Below are positions 43,318-53,278 of a stretch of 64,000 bases of DNA, one piece after another. Source of the DNA: Bacteroidota bacterium (GTDB taxonomy: Bacteria > Bacteroidota > Bacteroidia > B-17B0 > Aurantibacillaceae); contig JAAFIL010000003.1 of assembly GCA_013297775.1 (NCBI GenBank), positions 23,520 to 87,519 on the forward strand. The letters are read 5' to 3'. The notes under the pieces are model-generated. The model saw only the letters and a list, made by a program, of their open reading frames with translations. It was not told where the DNA came from and ran no database searches. A program made the translations under genes and the position numbers. How positions within the stretch are numbered: the first letter of the stretch is position 1; each line of letters begins with the position of its first letter.

Positions 43318-44298
43318 ATGCAAGCGTTCTATAAACGGAATAGTATCATTTATGCCAGCTTATTTGGTTTATGGCTGCTCTTACTTTTTGTATTTAAGTC
43401 AAAAGAAACCAGTACCAAACACATCTTTGTATATCTTGTTTTATATACACAACTCTACAGTATTTTTTTACTTCATAACTTATATGTATTTCCTCAATTT
43501 TTCAATAAAAAAAAGTGGCCCTTTTATTTAGTGATACAAATTGGTGTTTTCACACTTGATTTTTGTGCGGCCAAATTACTTCAATACAGTTTTAGCGAAA
43601 AGTTTTATGCCATTTCATTTTTAATTAACCGATTACTTATAGTTTACGTTTGTTTGGCAATTCACTACGGATACCTTTATTATCAGCAACGGCACCAATG
43701 GTTAGAGATTCAATTTTTGAAGCGAGACTTAGAACTTAAACAACTAAAAATACAACTCCAACCTCACTTTTTATACAATGCCTTGAATAACATTTATAGC
43801 TATTTATTAGTAAACGATCACGGCAAGGGAAAAGAACTGGTATTACGTTTAAGCGAGTTAATGCGGCACATAACCGAAAGTGCCGATAACCAAGAAATTC
43901 CATTAACCGAAAGTGTTTCGTTTATTAAAAACTATTTGGCGTTTGAGCAAGAGCGATTAGGCGAACGTTGTAACATTACCTGGAAAGAAAACTTGCTTAA
44001 ACCCGAACGGATAAAAATGATACCACTCTTATTTTTTCCGTTGATTGAAAACGCATTTAAACACGGCACCAATAGCATTAAGCAAGCACACGTAGATATT
44101 ACCATTCAATTAAACGAAAATCTGTTAGAAGTAAATGTGGTGAATGGCATTTCGGATACGCCCATTGTTAATACCACTCAAAAAGGTATTCGTAATTTAA
44201 AACGGCAATTGGAACTAGTGTATGAAAATAACCACCAATTAATCATTTATGAAGAAGCTAAAAAACATTACGCCTCCTTAAAAATAACTGTGCTGTGA
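43318..44298 (+). CDS. LytS/AlgZ-type sensor histidine kinase
   Basis: The 326-residue protein has four N-terminal membrane helices (about 11-140) and a His_kinase domain with the phospho-His in LKIQLQPHFLYNALNNIYSY and the N-box LIENAFKHGT. There is no extracytoplasmic sensor domain, so the membrane part itself must sense. The stop overlaps the start of the response regulator gene (GTGA). Confidence 0.93.
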   Translation: MQAFYKRNSIIYASLFGLWLLLLFVFKSKETSTKHIFVYLVLYTQLYSIFLLHNLYVFPQFFNKKKWPFYLVIQIGVFTLDFCAAKLLQYSFSEKFYAISFLINRLLIVYVCLAIHYGYLYYQQRHQWLEIQFLKRDLELKQLKIQLQPHFLYNALNNIYSYLLVNDHGKGKELVLRLSELMRHITESADNQEIPLTESVSFIKNYLAFEQERLGERCNITWKENLLKPERIKMIPLLFFPLIENAFKHGTNSIKQAHVDITIQLNENLLEVNVVNGISDTPIVNTTQKGIRNLKRQLELVYENNHQLIIYEEAKKHYASLKITVL

Positions 44299-45002
44299 AA
44301 CCTTATACTTGTATTATTATTGATGATGAACTGGGCGCGCACCGTGTGCTTCAAAACTATATTTCGAAGTTGAACGAATGGGTGTGTGTAAAACAATTTT
44401 TTAATGCGTTGGAAGCGTATCAATTTTTAAAAGAAGTGCCAGTAGATCTTATTTTTTTAGATATTAATTTACCCGAATTGGATGGGTTAGCATTTATAAA
44501 AATGTTACAGCATTCGCCACAAATTGTTATTACCTCAGCCTATTCAGAGTACGCGGTTGATGGGTTTGATTTAGATGTATCTGATTATTTATTAAAACCG
44601 ATTCGTTTTGAACGTTTTTTAAAAGCCACAGAAAAAGCAAAGGAAGCCCTACTTTTAAAAACACAACGCGAAGTAAAAGTAACTCACATTGATGTTAAAG
44701 CCGACGGTCAATTGCATAGAGTTTTACTTAGCGATGTGCAATACATGCAAAGTATAGGTAACTACATAAAAATTTTCTTAACTACTAAAAACTTAATTAC
44801 ACATTTTACGACTTCCGAAATGGAAGAACGCCTCAAAGGAACTTCGCTTATTCGGGTACATAAATCGTTTATTGTTAATACATCGTATATTCAACATGTG
44901 GGTGAGGCAACTATTGAAATCCACAAAACCCTTATCCCAATCGGGAAAACCTATAAACGGTATTTGGATTCAGTATTACCAAATTTTTTAAATCAAAATT
45001 AA
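44295..45002 (+). CDS. LytTR-family response regulator
   Basis: The GTG at 44295 overlaps the kinase stop. The 235 residues hold a receiver domain (IIDDELGAHRVL, phosphoacceptor in LIFLDINLPELDGL at about D56, K in YLLKPIRFERF) and a LytTR DNA-binding domain (about 130-230: LHRVLLSDVQYMQSIGNYIK, LIRVHKSFIVNTSYI). It forms a two-component pair with the kinase just upstream. Targets are unknown. Confidence 0.95.
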   Translation: MKPYTCIIIDDELGAHRVLQNYISKLNEWVCVKQFFNALEAYQFLKEVPVDLIFLDINLPELDGLAFIKMLQHSPQIVITSAYSEYAVDGFDLDVSDYLLKPIRFERFLKATEKAKEALLLKTQREVKVTHIDVKADGQLHRVLLSDVQYMQSIGNYIKIFLTTKNLITHFTTSEMEERLKGTSLIRVHKSFIVNTSYIQHVGEATIEIHKTLIPIGKTYKRYLDSVLPNFLNQN

Positions 45003-45036
45003 TAGCAGTTGTATTTAACTCGGCTCAGGCAAGCGT

Positions 45037-45612
45037 TTACTTAAATTGTAAACGCAAGGCCACACCGCCCGTGAAGCACATCTGTCCACCTGCTTGATAA
45101 ATATCGGTTTTAGGTAAAATTTTTAAACTTAAATTATCGCCTATATCAAACGTTTTTAGATGTGCATCTATATTTGCATCTATAATATTAATAACGTAAA
45201 CCAAGCCTAAGCCAAAACCAAATAAATCGCGACGCCGTCGAAAGGTTGTTTTAAGTGTCAGTAACTGTTCGCTACTGTAAACCGTTTCGTTGATAGTGGA
45301 TGGATTGTTATCATTAATGGCAATTAAATTAGTTCGGTAATAAGTATATTCACTTTGGTTCTTAATTAAAAAATAACCCATTGCCCCCAAGCCCCCATAA
45401 ACAATCGGTACTTTCCAGTACCGTTTATTATAGGCTTGCCCTAAACCAGGCAAAACCGCACTAAGCAAAGCCGCCCGACGCGGTTTACTATAAATTTTCT
45501 TTTTCGTTTGAGGCGATAATGTTGCCGTATCTTGCAGTTGGGCATAAGAAACTTTATTGAATACCAATATAGCAAACACTATATAAACCAGTCCCTTCAA
45601 CTTAAATAACAT
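45037..45612 (-). CDS. DUF5683 membrane protein
   Basis: The 191-residue protein starts with a signal or anchor segment and carries the DUF5683 hallmarks: RRAALLSAVLPGLGQAYNKR, WKVPIVYGGLGAMGYFLI, RRRRDLFGFGLGLVYVINII and DANIDAHLKTFDIGDNLSLK. The family is Bacteroidota-specific, outer-envelope associated and of unknown role. It overlaps the end of the YihY gene by 11 bases. A GCGTTTAC/GTAAACGC hairpin spans its stop codon (45033-45055) and may terminate it. Confidence 0.9.
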   Translation of the reverse strand: MLFKLKGLVYIVFAILVFNKVSYAQLQDTATLSPQTKKKIYSKPRRAALLSAVLPGLGQAYNKRYWKVPIVYGGLGAMGYFLIKNQSEYTYYRTNLIAINDNNPSTINETVYSSEQLLTLKTTFRRRRDLFGFGLGLVYVINIIDANIDAHLKTFDIGDNLSLKILPKTDIYQAGGQMCFTGGVALRLQFK

Positions 45613-46921
45613 CTTTTATAGATTGGTTACCCATTTCATTATCTAACAAATGTTCCATCTCGTGCATCAATTTATTAATATTACTCAACTCTGCACTATT
45701 ATCAATCGGTAAGCTATTAATACCCTTTTGGTCAAGTTGTTCTAAAATATACTTCACGGTTAACTTACTCTCCGTTACACCAGGTTGATAAACAATTTCG
45801 TTTTCTTTTTCGCCCCGCACTTCTACAAAAATACCTGTTTCAACAAAGTCATTAATTATAACACCTGCTAATCGAGTTGGTAAATCAAGTTGCGAAGCTA
45901 TTTGATGAACACTAAGTGCGCCTTCGCCGTCATAAAATCGTTTGGCTACATAATTGGCAATTAGTAACGACATCACTTTTTTATAACGGGCACTTATATT
46001 TTTAATATCGGTATCCAATTCGTAATGATCTACATTTTGATTGGCAAAAGCTATTTCGGCACCAAATAACACTACGTACCAACTGTATTGAACCCAAATT
46101 AAAAAAAGTGGCAAAGCGGCAAATCCACCATAAATTGCATTCATTCGATTGGCACCAATTTGAAATTTAACATAAGCCCATTGTAATAAATGGAAAAAAA
46201 TAGTGGCAATAACCGAAGCCATAAAAGCTGCTTTAAACTGTATGCGGGTATTTGGCAAAACCATGTATAAAAAAGTGAATACACCTGCCAAAATAGCCCA
46301 AGCCAATAGCTTTAAAAGAAAAGTGCTTATAAAATTAAAATAAACCACATCGCCTATTTTAGCTTGAATGGCTACTGTTAAACTTCCTGATATGATTAAA
46401 AAAAAGGGACTAATAATCATAATCGTTAGGTAATCGGTGAGTTTTCGTAACCACGTCCGTCCACGTTTCACTTCCCAAATTTCATTAAAACTATTTTCAA
46501 TATTAATTAATAAATTCATCACACTCCATAATAGTAAAACACCTCCAAACCCAGCAATGATGCCCCCTTTGGTAGTAGCCAACAACGAGTCGGCATAAAT
46601 GAAAGCCTTGCCCAACACCTCCGAGTATTCGCCATAATTATCCATAAGCTGCTGCTCTAATGTTTTCTCAAAACCAAACCCTTTTGCTAAAGCAAATGCT
46701 AATGCCAAAATGGGTACAATTGAAAAAAGTGTATAAAATGTAAGTGCTGTGGCTTTGGTTAAACATTTATCTTCGTTAAAGCCTTGCACCGCTAGTGTAA
46801 AAATGCGTAATTGTTTTAGCAAGAACCCTTGGCGTTTATCCATTTTTTCTAAACGCAAGTGCCACATTTTAACTGTAATAAAATACCATATCTTTTTAAC
46901 GAGCGTTACCATACTTGCCAT
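45602..46921 (-). CDS. YihY/BrkB-family inner-membrane protein
   Basis: The 439-residue protein has six membrane helices in the YihY pattern, with KATALTFYTLFSIVPILALA, the NSFNEIWEVKRGRTWLRK loop, and NAIYGGFAALPLFLIWVQYS with VLFGAEIAFANQN. Older databases call the family RNase BN, which is wrong. About 130 C-terminal residues form a cytoplasmic winged-helix-like extension (LSVHQIASQLDLPTRLAGVI) as seen in this phylum. The role is unknown. The downstream DUF5683 gene overlaps it. Confidence 0.92.
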   Translation of the reverse strand: MASMVTLVKKIWYFITVKMWHLRLEKMDKRQGFLLKQLRIFTLAVQGFNEDKCLTKATALTFYTLFSIVPILALAFALAKGFGFEKTLEQQLMDNYGEYSEVLGKAFIYADSLLATTKGGIIAGFGGVLLLWSVMNLLINIENSFNEIWEVKRGRTWLRKLTDYLTIMIISPFFLIISGSLTVAIQAKIGDVVYFNFISTFLLKLLAWAILAGVFTFLYMVLPNTRIQFKAAFMASVIATIFFHLLQWAYVKFQIGANRMNAIYGGFAALPLFLIWVQYSWYVVLFGAEIAFANQNVDHYELDTDIKNISARYKKVMSLLIANYVAKRFYDGEGALSVHQIASQLDLPTRLAGVIINDFVETGIFVEVRGEKENEIVYQPGVTESKLTVKYILEQLDQKGINSLPIDNSAELSNINKLMHEMEHLLDNEMGNQSIKDVI

Positions 46922-47003
46922 AGAAGCAAAAGTAATAATTTATCCTAAACAATTGGGGTTAACCCAGATTAACATGTACACGTTAATAATTCATGCACTC
47001 ATT

Positions 47004-47032
47004 TTGTTACACTTGGCTTTTTCTTAGCTTTC
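47004..47032 (+). promoter_or_regulatory. Promoter of the TonB receptor operon
   Basis: TTG at 47004-47006 and TAGCTTTC at 47025-47032 (seven of eight bases of TAnnTTTG) are separated by 18 bases. The start site would lie just ahead of the ATG at 47044. Confidence 0.5.
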
Positions 47033-47043
47033 TTTAAAAGATA

Positions 47044-49044
47044 ATGCGTCAAACATTTAAAGTTTGTATATTCTTATTATTTTGTAAAGGTCTATTAGGC
47101 CAAGTAACCGACACCTCTCAACTTTTTAAAGCCAATGTAAAAGAAATGATTGACCTGAAAGGGGCCGAGGAACAAGAACAAACCTCAAACATTGGTAGTT
47201 TCAAAGATGCTAAGATCAGAGAAATTCCAGGCATTATTACCGTACTCGATAATGCCTTCATTCAAAATTCGGGAGCACGCGATTTGGTAGATTTATTGCA
47301 TTTAGTACCTGGCTTCGATTTTGCAAGAGATGTAGATGATGTAGTGGGCATTGCTGTGAGAGGGAATACTGCTTTAGAAGGAAAAGTGTTAGTTATGCTA
47401 AATGGCATTCAACTCAACGAAACAGGTTATGGTACCTTTGCCTTTAAAGGACATTTTGTTTTAGATAACATTGAAAAGATAGAGATTGTGCGCGGACCTG
47501 GCTCTACCCTATATGGCGGTGTAGCTTCTTTAGCGGTAATTAATATAGTTACTAAAACCTCGAAGTATAACGATGGCGTTGAATTTTCAACAAGCATTGG
47601 GGTTTCAGAATCAAATCCATCGGCTAAACGGGGAGCCATTAATTTTGCCCATAAGTTTAATAACGGTGCCACTTACAATTTTTCGGGTTATATTAACCAC
47701 TCCAACATCAGCAATATTACTCAACCCGATGCACAAGAAAAACTCTTAAACTACCGAGATAGTTCGGGGCTATCTAACGAAGGATTTGTAAGCAGCTTTC
47801 ACCACAAAAATTTTAACTACAATTTTGTTTACGATAATTATCAGTTAGATATAACCGATAATCCGTCGCGTATCATTATGAAAAATATTATCAATCAAGT
47901 TAGTTATACCATTAAACCTATTAAACAACTCGCTATACGTCCCGAGATTACTTACAAATGGAGTTTACCATGGAATTATCAAGATGGTAACCGCGCTCAA
48001 AATGATGCGTTAACAGCCATTAATAACCGAACCGATTTTAAACTTGTTACGCTTTTTACGCCCAATGAAAATATCTTATTTTCGGCAGGTGGGCAATATT
48101 ATATTGATGACTCGCGCTATCAGTCGCGCGTAGTTACCTTTTACGATAGCAGCAACAATGCTCGATTTAATACTATTGCGGCATTTACCGAGGTGCAACT
48201 ATTTACCAAATACTTTAACTTAACGGCAGGCGCACGCTACGAAAAACTTAATTCGAGTTTAAAGTTAACCGAAGCACCAGAGGCGTTTGTACCACGTTTT
48301 GCCATCACAAAAGCGTTCAGTAATTTTCATGTAAAAACTCTATACAGTCGTGCTTATAAAATACCTACCATTCAAAATATTAATGCTTCTTTTGGCACGA
48401 TAAAACCCGAAAATTTACAGGTGATAGAGTTTGAAGCGGGAGTACGTTTAAATAAAGCCTTTACTTTCAATATTAACGTGTTCGATAATCAACTAACCAA
48501 TCCAATTGTGTTTGGCTATAATAATTTAACAGCTACTGAAGAATACCTAAACAAAACACTTATTTATAACCGCGGTGCCGAAGCCGAAATAAGTTTTCGT
48601 AATAAGCGCATAACGGCACAAGCTAACTTTAGTACTTATTACAACACCAAAAATGAAGTAACTGAAACATTTATAGATACGGTTCAAACAAAGGAACTAG
48701 CTGGGCTTGCACGTTTTAAAGGCTCGTTCTACTTAAGTTTAGCCTTACCTAAAAATTGGTTCATTAATACAAATTTAATTTGTAATTCGGAACGGAGCAG
48801 TTACGTTTACACCGATTCTTTATTTACCAAACTAGAGTTAAAAACAATAAGCCCGCGAGCCATTTTAAATTTTTCAGTATCGAAAAGTAATTTTTTTATA
48901 CCTCAATTGAAGTTCGATTTAATGATCAATAACTTATTAAACCAAGAATACTATTATGCCAACGCATTAGATAATGGTTTTAATCTATTACCCGACCAAC
49001 GTTTCGAGTTAAGTGTTCGTTTAACCTATAAAATTGGGATGTAG
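47044..49044 (+). CDS. TonB-dependent outer-membrane receptor
   Basis: The 666-residue protein has a signal peptide (MRQTFKVCIFLLFCKGLLGQ), a plug domain (about 55-165: EIPGIITVLDNAFIQNSGAR, DLLHLVPGFDF, VLVMLNGIQLNE, IEIVRGPGSTLYGG) and a 22-strand barrel ending in an aromatic residue-rich last strand (RFELSVRLTYKIGM). It lacks the N-terminal carboxypeptidase-like domain of SusC proteins, so it resembles vitamin or siderophore receptors. The next gene begins inside its stop codon (TAGTG), tying it to the SpoIIE/Sia module. Confidence 0.93.
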   Translation: MRQTFKVCIFLLFCKGLLGQVTDTSQLFKANVKEMIDLKGAEEQEQTSNIGSFKDAKIREIPGIITVLDNAFIQNSGARDLVDLLHLVPGFDFARDVDDVVGIAVRGNTALEGKVLVMLNGIQLNETGYGTFAFKGHFVLDNIEKIEIVRGPGSTLYGGVASLAVINIVTKTSKYNDGVEFSTSIGVSESNPSAKRGAINFAHKFNNGATYNFSGYINHSNISNITQPDAQEKLLNYRDSSGLSNEGFVSSFHHKNFNYNFVYDNYQLDITDNPSRIIMKNIINQVSYTIKPIKQLAIRPEITYKWSLPWNYQDGNRAQNDALTAINNRTDFKLVTLFTPNENILFSAGGQYYIDDSRYQSRVVTFYDSSNNARFNTIAAFTEVQLFTKYFNLTAGARYEKLNSSLKLTEAPEAFVPRFAITKAFSNFHVKTLYSRAYKIPTIQNINASFGTIKPENLQVIEFEAGVRLNKAFTFNINVFDNQLTNPIVFGYNNLTATEEYLNKTLIYNRGAEAEISFRNKRITAQANFSTYYNTKNEVTETFIDTVQTKELAGLARFKGSFYLSLALPKNWFINTNLICNSERSSYVYTDSLFTKLELKTISPRAILNFSVSKSNFFIPQLKFDLMINNLLNQEYYYANALDNGFNLLPDQRFELSVRLTYKIGM

Positions 49045-51545
49045 TGATTAAAACTAAACCCTACATACTTATTTTTCTTACTCTACTCTGCGGTGTTCAA
49101 GTGAAGGCACAAACTATATTGCCGGCGCAAAGTATTGATTTTATTTATAAAAATTTAGCACAACCTTCCTCTAAAGAAATGTTAGAGCAAGTGTTAGAAT
49201 TAGAAACCGCCAAAGATACTATCAAAGTTCAAACTTTACTACGCATTAAAAGTCATCAATGTTTATTCGATTACTATTTTGTAAGAAAAGATTTTCAAAA
49301 TGCCATTCGCAACTCGTTGGCTTTACAGTATTTTATAAAAACCAAAGCCCCCGATAAACTTATTGCGCTATCAGAAATTTACTACAAAACAGGAGTGATG
49401 TATGCCTCATCTCAAAACCGTTTAAAGTCAATTGAATATTATCAAAAGGGTATTAGCGAAATTCCGAAAAATGCGCTTAACGAGTATTGGTGCAAAAGCC
49501 TCAATGGCTATATTAATACAAGTATTTCGCTTAACCGAATCAATACCGATTTGGTAAGCAGCCTCAACGATTTTTCAACTCTATGTGTTAAAGAAAACGA
49601 CTTTGAGGCACTGGCCAACAATTACTCGCAACTAGCATTTGCACTAGCTAAAAACAATAAGTTATCGGAAGCAACACAATACCATAAAAAAGCGTTCGAT
49701 GCCTATCAAAAATCGGGTAACAAAACAAATGCGGCCGTGGCTTTAAATAACATTGGCTATTTACTTCGTAAAAATTCAAAATACACAGAAGCCCTAGAAC
49801 CTCTGAATAATGCGGCTACCCTATTAAAATCTATAAATACCGAATGGTCTGAGGTATATAATAACTTAGGTGTTAATTACGCTTACATGAATAAATTTTT
49901 TGAAGCGGAGATTTATTTTATAAAAGCTTTAGGTTTACAAAAAACTAAAAACAATAGCAAAGGTATTGCCGAGTCAAATAATTATTTGGCACTGTCGGGT
50001 ATGTTACAAAATAATTCTAAAGATGCACGCGATTATGTAAGCCGTGCCATAGATATTAGTCAGCGCGAAAACTATAAAGATATTTTAGCAGAGTCCTATC
50101 TTATCTTATCAAAATTAGAAGCCAAAGAAAGTAATTACAAAGCTTCGCAAGAGTACGAGGGACGCTACAATAAATTGATGAGCGAACTAAATCAAATAGA
50201 GACCGAGCAAAATAAACGCGAGCAAGAAGTGAATTACGAAAGTGAGAAAGATGAAAAACGTATTTTAAACGAAATCAACGAAAAAGAAAAGCGTGAGTTA
50301 GAACTAGCACAGTTGCGCTTAATGACCGAAAAAATTAAACAAGAGCGAGAAGCAGAAGTAAAGCAACAAATTTTACTAAAAGAAAAAACGCAACAGTCGT
50401 TATTAGCGGCACAACGGCAAATCGAAATTCAGAAAAAAACATTAGAAGTAGTAAAGCTAGAACAAGAGAAACAAAAGCAAGCTACCTTATTTGCCGAACG
50501 TGAAAAGGAAACTATTAAAAAGCAAAAAGACCGTGAACTAAGATCTTTAGCCGAACGAAATAGACTTGAAGCGGAGTCGCGCATTGAAAAAATTAATTTG
50601 CAACAGAGTAAAAGTCGTCAAAAGTTATATTTAATTGGATTTATTTTGGTGGGCTTATTAATGTTACTAGCCCTCTTCGGGTTTTTAAGAAACCGACGAC
50701 AAAAAAAGGTAATTGCAGCGAGTAATAGCCAACTGAAAATTTTTAACGAAGAGGTAACCCAACAAAAAGCCATCATCGAAATTAAAAATGAAGAAATACT
50801 AGATAGCATCAATTATGCTCAAAACATTCAAAGTGCCATTTTACCACAAGAGCATCAATTAAAAGAAAACTTACCTGACGCTATGATGCTGTACATGCCG
50901 CGCGATAAAGTAAGTGGCGATTTTCCGTGGGTTTATCAACATGATGATGATTTTTATGTGGCGGCTGTAGATTGCACCGGACACGGCGTGCCAGGTGCTT
51001 TATTGTCTGTTATTGGACACTTCGTACTTAACGAGTCGGCGCGCCGTTTGGATGTTAATAGCCCAGGTCTTTTACTAGACTATTTGCATCAAGGTGTAAA
51101 AGATACACTTAAACAAGAACAAAATATTGAAACCCGCGACGGAATGGATGTTGCATTATGTAAGTTCAACTTGAAAAAATTTACGTTGGAATTTGCTGGG
51201 GCACATCGGCACCTCTACCATTTGCGTAATGGAGAGCTAACCGAGTACAAGGGCACACGACGACCCATTGGTGGCATTTTGTACAACGAAAGTAAAGGCT
51301 TTCAAAATACAATTATTCCTTTAGCAAAAGGCGATACCGTTTACTTTTATACCGATGGCTTTCCCGATCAAACAGGAGGCGAGGATAAGAAAAAATTTAT
51401 GAATTACAGGGTTAAAGAGATGATTGAAACCCATGCACATTTAACGCTCACCGAACAAAAAATAAAATTTACAGAAGTGTTTCATGCTTATAAAGGCGTA
51501 AATAAACAAATAGATGATGTTTTATTTATTGGCGTTCGGGTTTAA
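49044..51545 (+). CDS. TPR-coiled-coil SpoIIE/PP2C phosphatase (SiaA-like)
   Basis: A GTG start overlaps the preceding TAG. The 833 residues comprise a signal peptide (to about VKAQ), TPR repeats (about 95-370), a long coiled coil (about 385-525), one membrane helix (about 530-550, KLYLIGFILVGLLMLLALFG), another short coil and a PPM/SpoIIE phosphatase domain (about 600-833: MPRDKVSGDFPWVYQ, AAVDCTGHGVPGALLSVIGH, DGMDVALC, YTDGFPDQTGG) with the metal-binding Asp residues. It likely dephosphorylates the SiaC-type protein encoded at 52769 in response to an envelope signal. Confidence 0.92.
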   Translation: MIKTKPYILIFLTLLCGVQVKAQTILPAQSIDFIYKNLAQPSSKEMLEQVLELETAKDTIKVQTLLRIKSHQCLFDYYFVRKDFQNAIRNSLALQYFIKTKAPDKLIALSEIYYKTGVMYASSQNRLKSIEYYQKGISEIPKNALNEYWCKSLNGYINTSISLNRINTDLVSSLNDFSTLCVKENDFEALANNYSQLAFALAKNNKLSEATQYHKKAFDAYQKSGNKTNAAVALNNIGYLLRKNSKYTEALEPLNNAATLLKSINTEWSEVYNNLGVNYAYMNKFFEAEIYFIKALGLQKTKNNSKGIAESNNYLALSGMLQNNSKDARDYVSRAIDISQRENYKDILAESYLILSKLEAKESNYKASQEYEGRYNKLMSELNQIETEQNKREQEVNYESEKDEKRILNEINEKEKRELELAQLRLMTEKIKQEREAEVKQQILLKEKTQQSLLAAQRQIEIQKKTLEVVKLEQEKQKQATLFAEREKETIKKQKDRELRSLAERNRLEAESRIEKINLQQSKSRQKLYLIGFILVGLLMLLALFGFLRNRRQKKVIAASNSQLKIFNEEVTQQKAIIEIKNEEILDSINYAQNIQSAILPQEHQLKENLPDAMMLYMPRDKVSGDFPWVYQHDDDFYVAAVDCTGHGVPGALLSVIGHFVLNESARRLDVNSPGLLLDYLHQGVKDTLKQEQNIETRDGMDVALCKFNLKKFTLEFAGAHRHLYHLRNGELTEYKGTRRPIGGILYNESKGFQNTIIPLAKGDTVYFYTDGFPDQTGGEDKKKFMNYRVKEMIETHAHLTLTEQKIKFTEVFHAYKGVNKQIDDVLFIGVRV

Positions 51546-51611
51546 AAATATTTTAGCATATTTGCTTTGCAAATGTTGTATTTATAAAATTTAAAAGATT
51601 GATTATTACCT

Positions 51612-52157
51612 ATGGAGTATAACCTCGATTCAATAAAGTTACTGAGCAGCAAAATGGAAGAGCATCAATTCTTACTCACCTATAAAGGTAATGTGTCGCA
51701 CGATATTGTTATAGCCGTGTTGGCTTTGGCAGAAAAGAAGATGGATATAGACGGTACTCAACGCTCGGTTAAGAAAAAAGTTTTTAATGTGTTAATCGAG
51801 TGCCTTCAAAACATAAGCTACCACGCCGAAGTAAGAAACAATGTACGAGATGGACTTATTATGATTGGTAAAAATGATACGGAGTTTGTAATTTACAGTA
51901 GTAATTTAGTTTCTAACGAAAACGTTTGGTCGCTTAAAGAAAAAATAGAAATGATTAACACCGCAAGCCGCGAAGAATTAAGCCAAATGTATATAGATGT
52001 GATGTCGAGCCCAGGTACAAATCTTAAAGGCACTGCGGGATTAGGTTTAATTGATATTGCTAAAAAATCGGGAAATAAATTAAATTATGTATTTGCTCCA
52101 CACGATGAACATGATTCTTATTTTGTGATGAGTACTATTATTTACTCCACTAATTAA
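51612..52157 (+). CDS. SiaB-family protein kinase, copy 1 (DUF6272)
   Basis: The 181-residue protein has the GHKL-type ATP-binding features of SiaB: KKKVFNVLIECLQNISYHAE (N-box), the DTEFVIYSSNLVSNENV strand-loop, and the G-rich GTAGLGLIDIAKKSGNKLNY. In Pseudomonas SiaB phosphorylates SiaC. It lies 66 bases after the phosphatase and 8 before a paralogue. Confidence 0.88.
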   Translation: MEYNLDSIKLLSSKMEEHQFLLTYKGNVSHDIVIAVLALAEKKMDIDGTQRSVKKKVFNVLIECLQNISYHAEVRNNVRDGLIMIGKNDTEFVIYSSNLVSNENVWSLKEKIEMINTASREELSQMYIDVMSSPGTNLKGTAGLGLIDIAKKSGNKLNYVFAPHDEHDSYFVMSTIIYSTN

Positions 52158-52165
52158 AAAAAAAC

Positions 52166-52723
52166 ATGGTATTAGAATTAAATCAAATAGTTGAATTTCA
52201 CCGCCTCATGGACGTTAAAAACGTTGTACTAATTTATGAAGGTGAATTTAATCAAGATATAACAAAAGGCGTATTGGCCATGTCTGAAAAAAATTTTAGC
52301 GGCGATACGGTTTCCCTATCCGTTAAGAAAAAAGTATTTAACGTTATGGTAGAGGCATTGCAAAATATTTGTAAGCATCAATATGTGGATAATGCCATTC
52401 ATAAAAAAGCCATTTTCATTATCGGCGAAAACGAAAATGATATTTCGGTAATGACGGGCAATACCATCAAATCGGAACACGTACCTGCGTTAAAAGAAAA
52501 ATTAGACTTAATTAATAGTCTAGATAAAGACGGATTAAAAAATTTATATAAAGATTTGCGTTTAAAATCTACCATTTCAGAAGTAGGCGGTGCTGGATTA
52601 GGCTTTGTGGACATGGCGCGCAAATCGGATAATAAATTAAACTATATGATTGAACCCATTAGCGAAGGGATACATTACTTTGCATTAAATTGTCAAATAT
52701 CGAAGTTGACAACTGCCGAATAA
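52166..52723 (+). CDS. SiaB-family protein kinase, copy 2 (DUF6272)
   Basis: The 185-residue protein is a clear paralogue of the gene before it, with KKKVFNVMVEALQNICKHQY, NDISVMTGNTIKSEHVPALK and GGAGLGFVDMARKSDNKLNY at matching positions. Both keep the Asn of the N-box and the glycine-rich loop, so both could bind ATP. A tandem pair suggests two inputs or a heterodimer acting on one SiaC. Confidence 0.87.
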   Translation: MVLELNQIVEFHRLMDVKNVVLIYEGEFNQDITKGVLAMSEKNFSGDTVSLSVKKKVFNVMVEALQNICKHQYVDNAIHKKAIFIIGENENDISVMTGNTIKSEHVPALKEKLDLINSLDKDGLKNLYKDLRLKSTISEVGGAGLGFVDMARKSDNKLNYMIEPISEGIHYFALNCQISKLTTAE

Positions 52724-52768
52724 TTCTTAATTTCACAGAAAATAAGAAAGGATCAAACACTACTTAAA

Positions 52769-53146
52769 ATGGAAAAACTAGAATTAACTGGGACAGAAGA
52801 CACCCCAACAATTATCTTAGATAAAAGCAATGGTATTTTTAAAATGGCCGGACGCTCTTTACCCGAAGATGTGAATAAATTTTATACCCCCATTGTAAAC
52901 TGGTTAGACACCTATTCTCAAGAACCCAATCCTGAAACTAATTTCGAAATGCGCTTCGAATATTTTAATACCGCCTCTGCTAAATTACTACTCGATATAT
53001 TTATGAAACTAGATAGCATTGCCGCTACTAAAAAAGTAAACCTAAGTGTTAAGTGGTATTACGATAAACGCGACGATGATATGAAAGAAGCCGGCGAAGA
53101 ATACGCCGATTTTTTAAGTATCCCCTTCGAGATTATAGAAAACTAA
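52769..53146 (+). CDS. SiaC-family regulatory phosphoprotein (DUF1987)
   Basis: The 125-residue protein has the family features GIFKMAGRSLPEDVNKFYTP and MRFEYFNTASAKLLLDIFMK. T68, in FNTAS, corresponds to the Thr phosphorylated by SiaB and dephosphorylated by SiaA in Pseudomonas. The fold is STAS-like. In Pseudomonas the unphosphorylated form activates the diguanylate cyclase SiaD; no GGDEF gene is present here, so its partner must differ or be elsewhere. Confidence 0.88.
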   Translation: MEKLELTGTEDTPTIILDKSNGIFKMAGRSLPEDVNKFYTPIVNWLDTYSQEPNPETNFEMRFEYFNTASAKLLLDIFMKLDSIAATKKVNLSVKWYYDKRDDDMKEAGEEYADFLSIPFEIIEN

Positions 53147-53278
53147 AATACAATCAAATCACTTTACTGCATCCGTTTTTAGGTGAAACAGTTAAACATT
53201 AAAAGTAACACGCCGCTTATTTTTAAACGTGTACTAAACTCCGTTTGAAACATTTTTAGTCTTGGTTAAAACTTGTTT

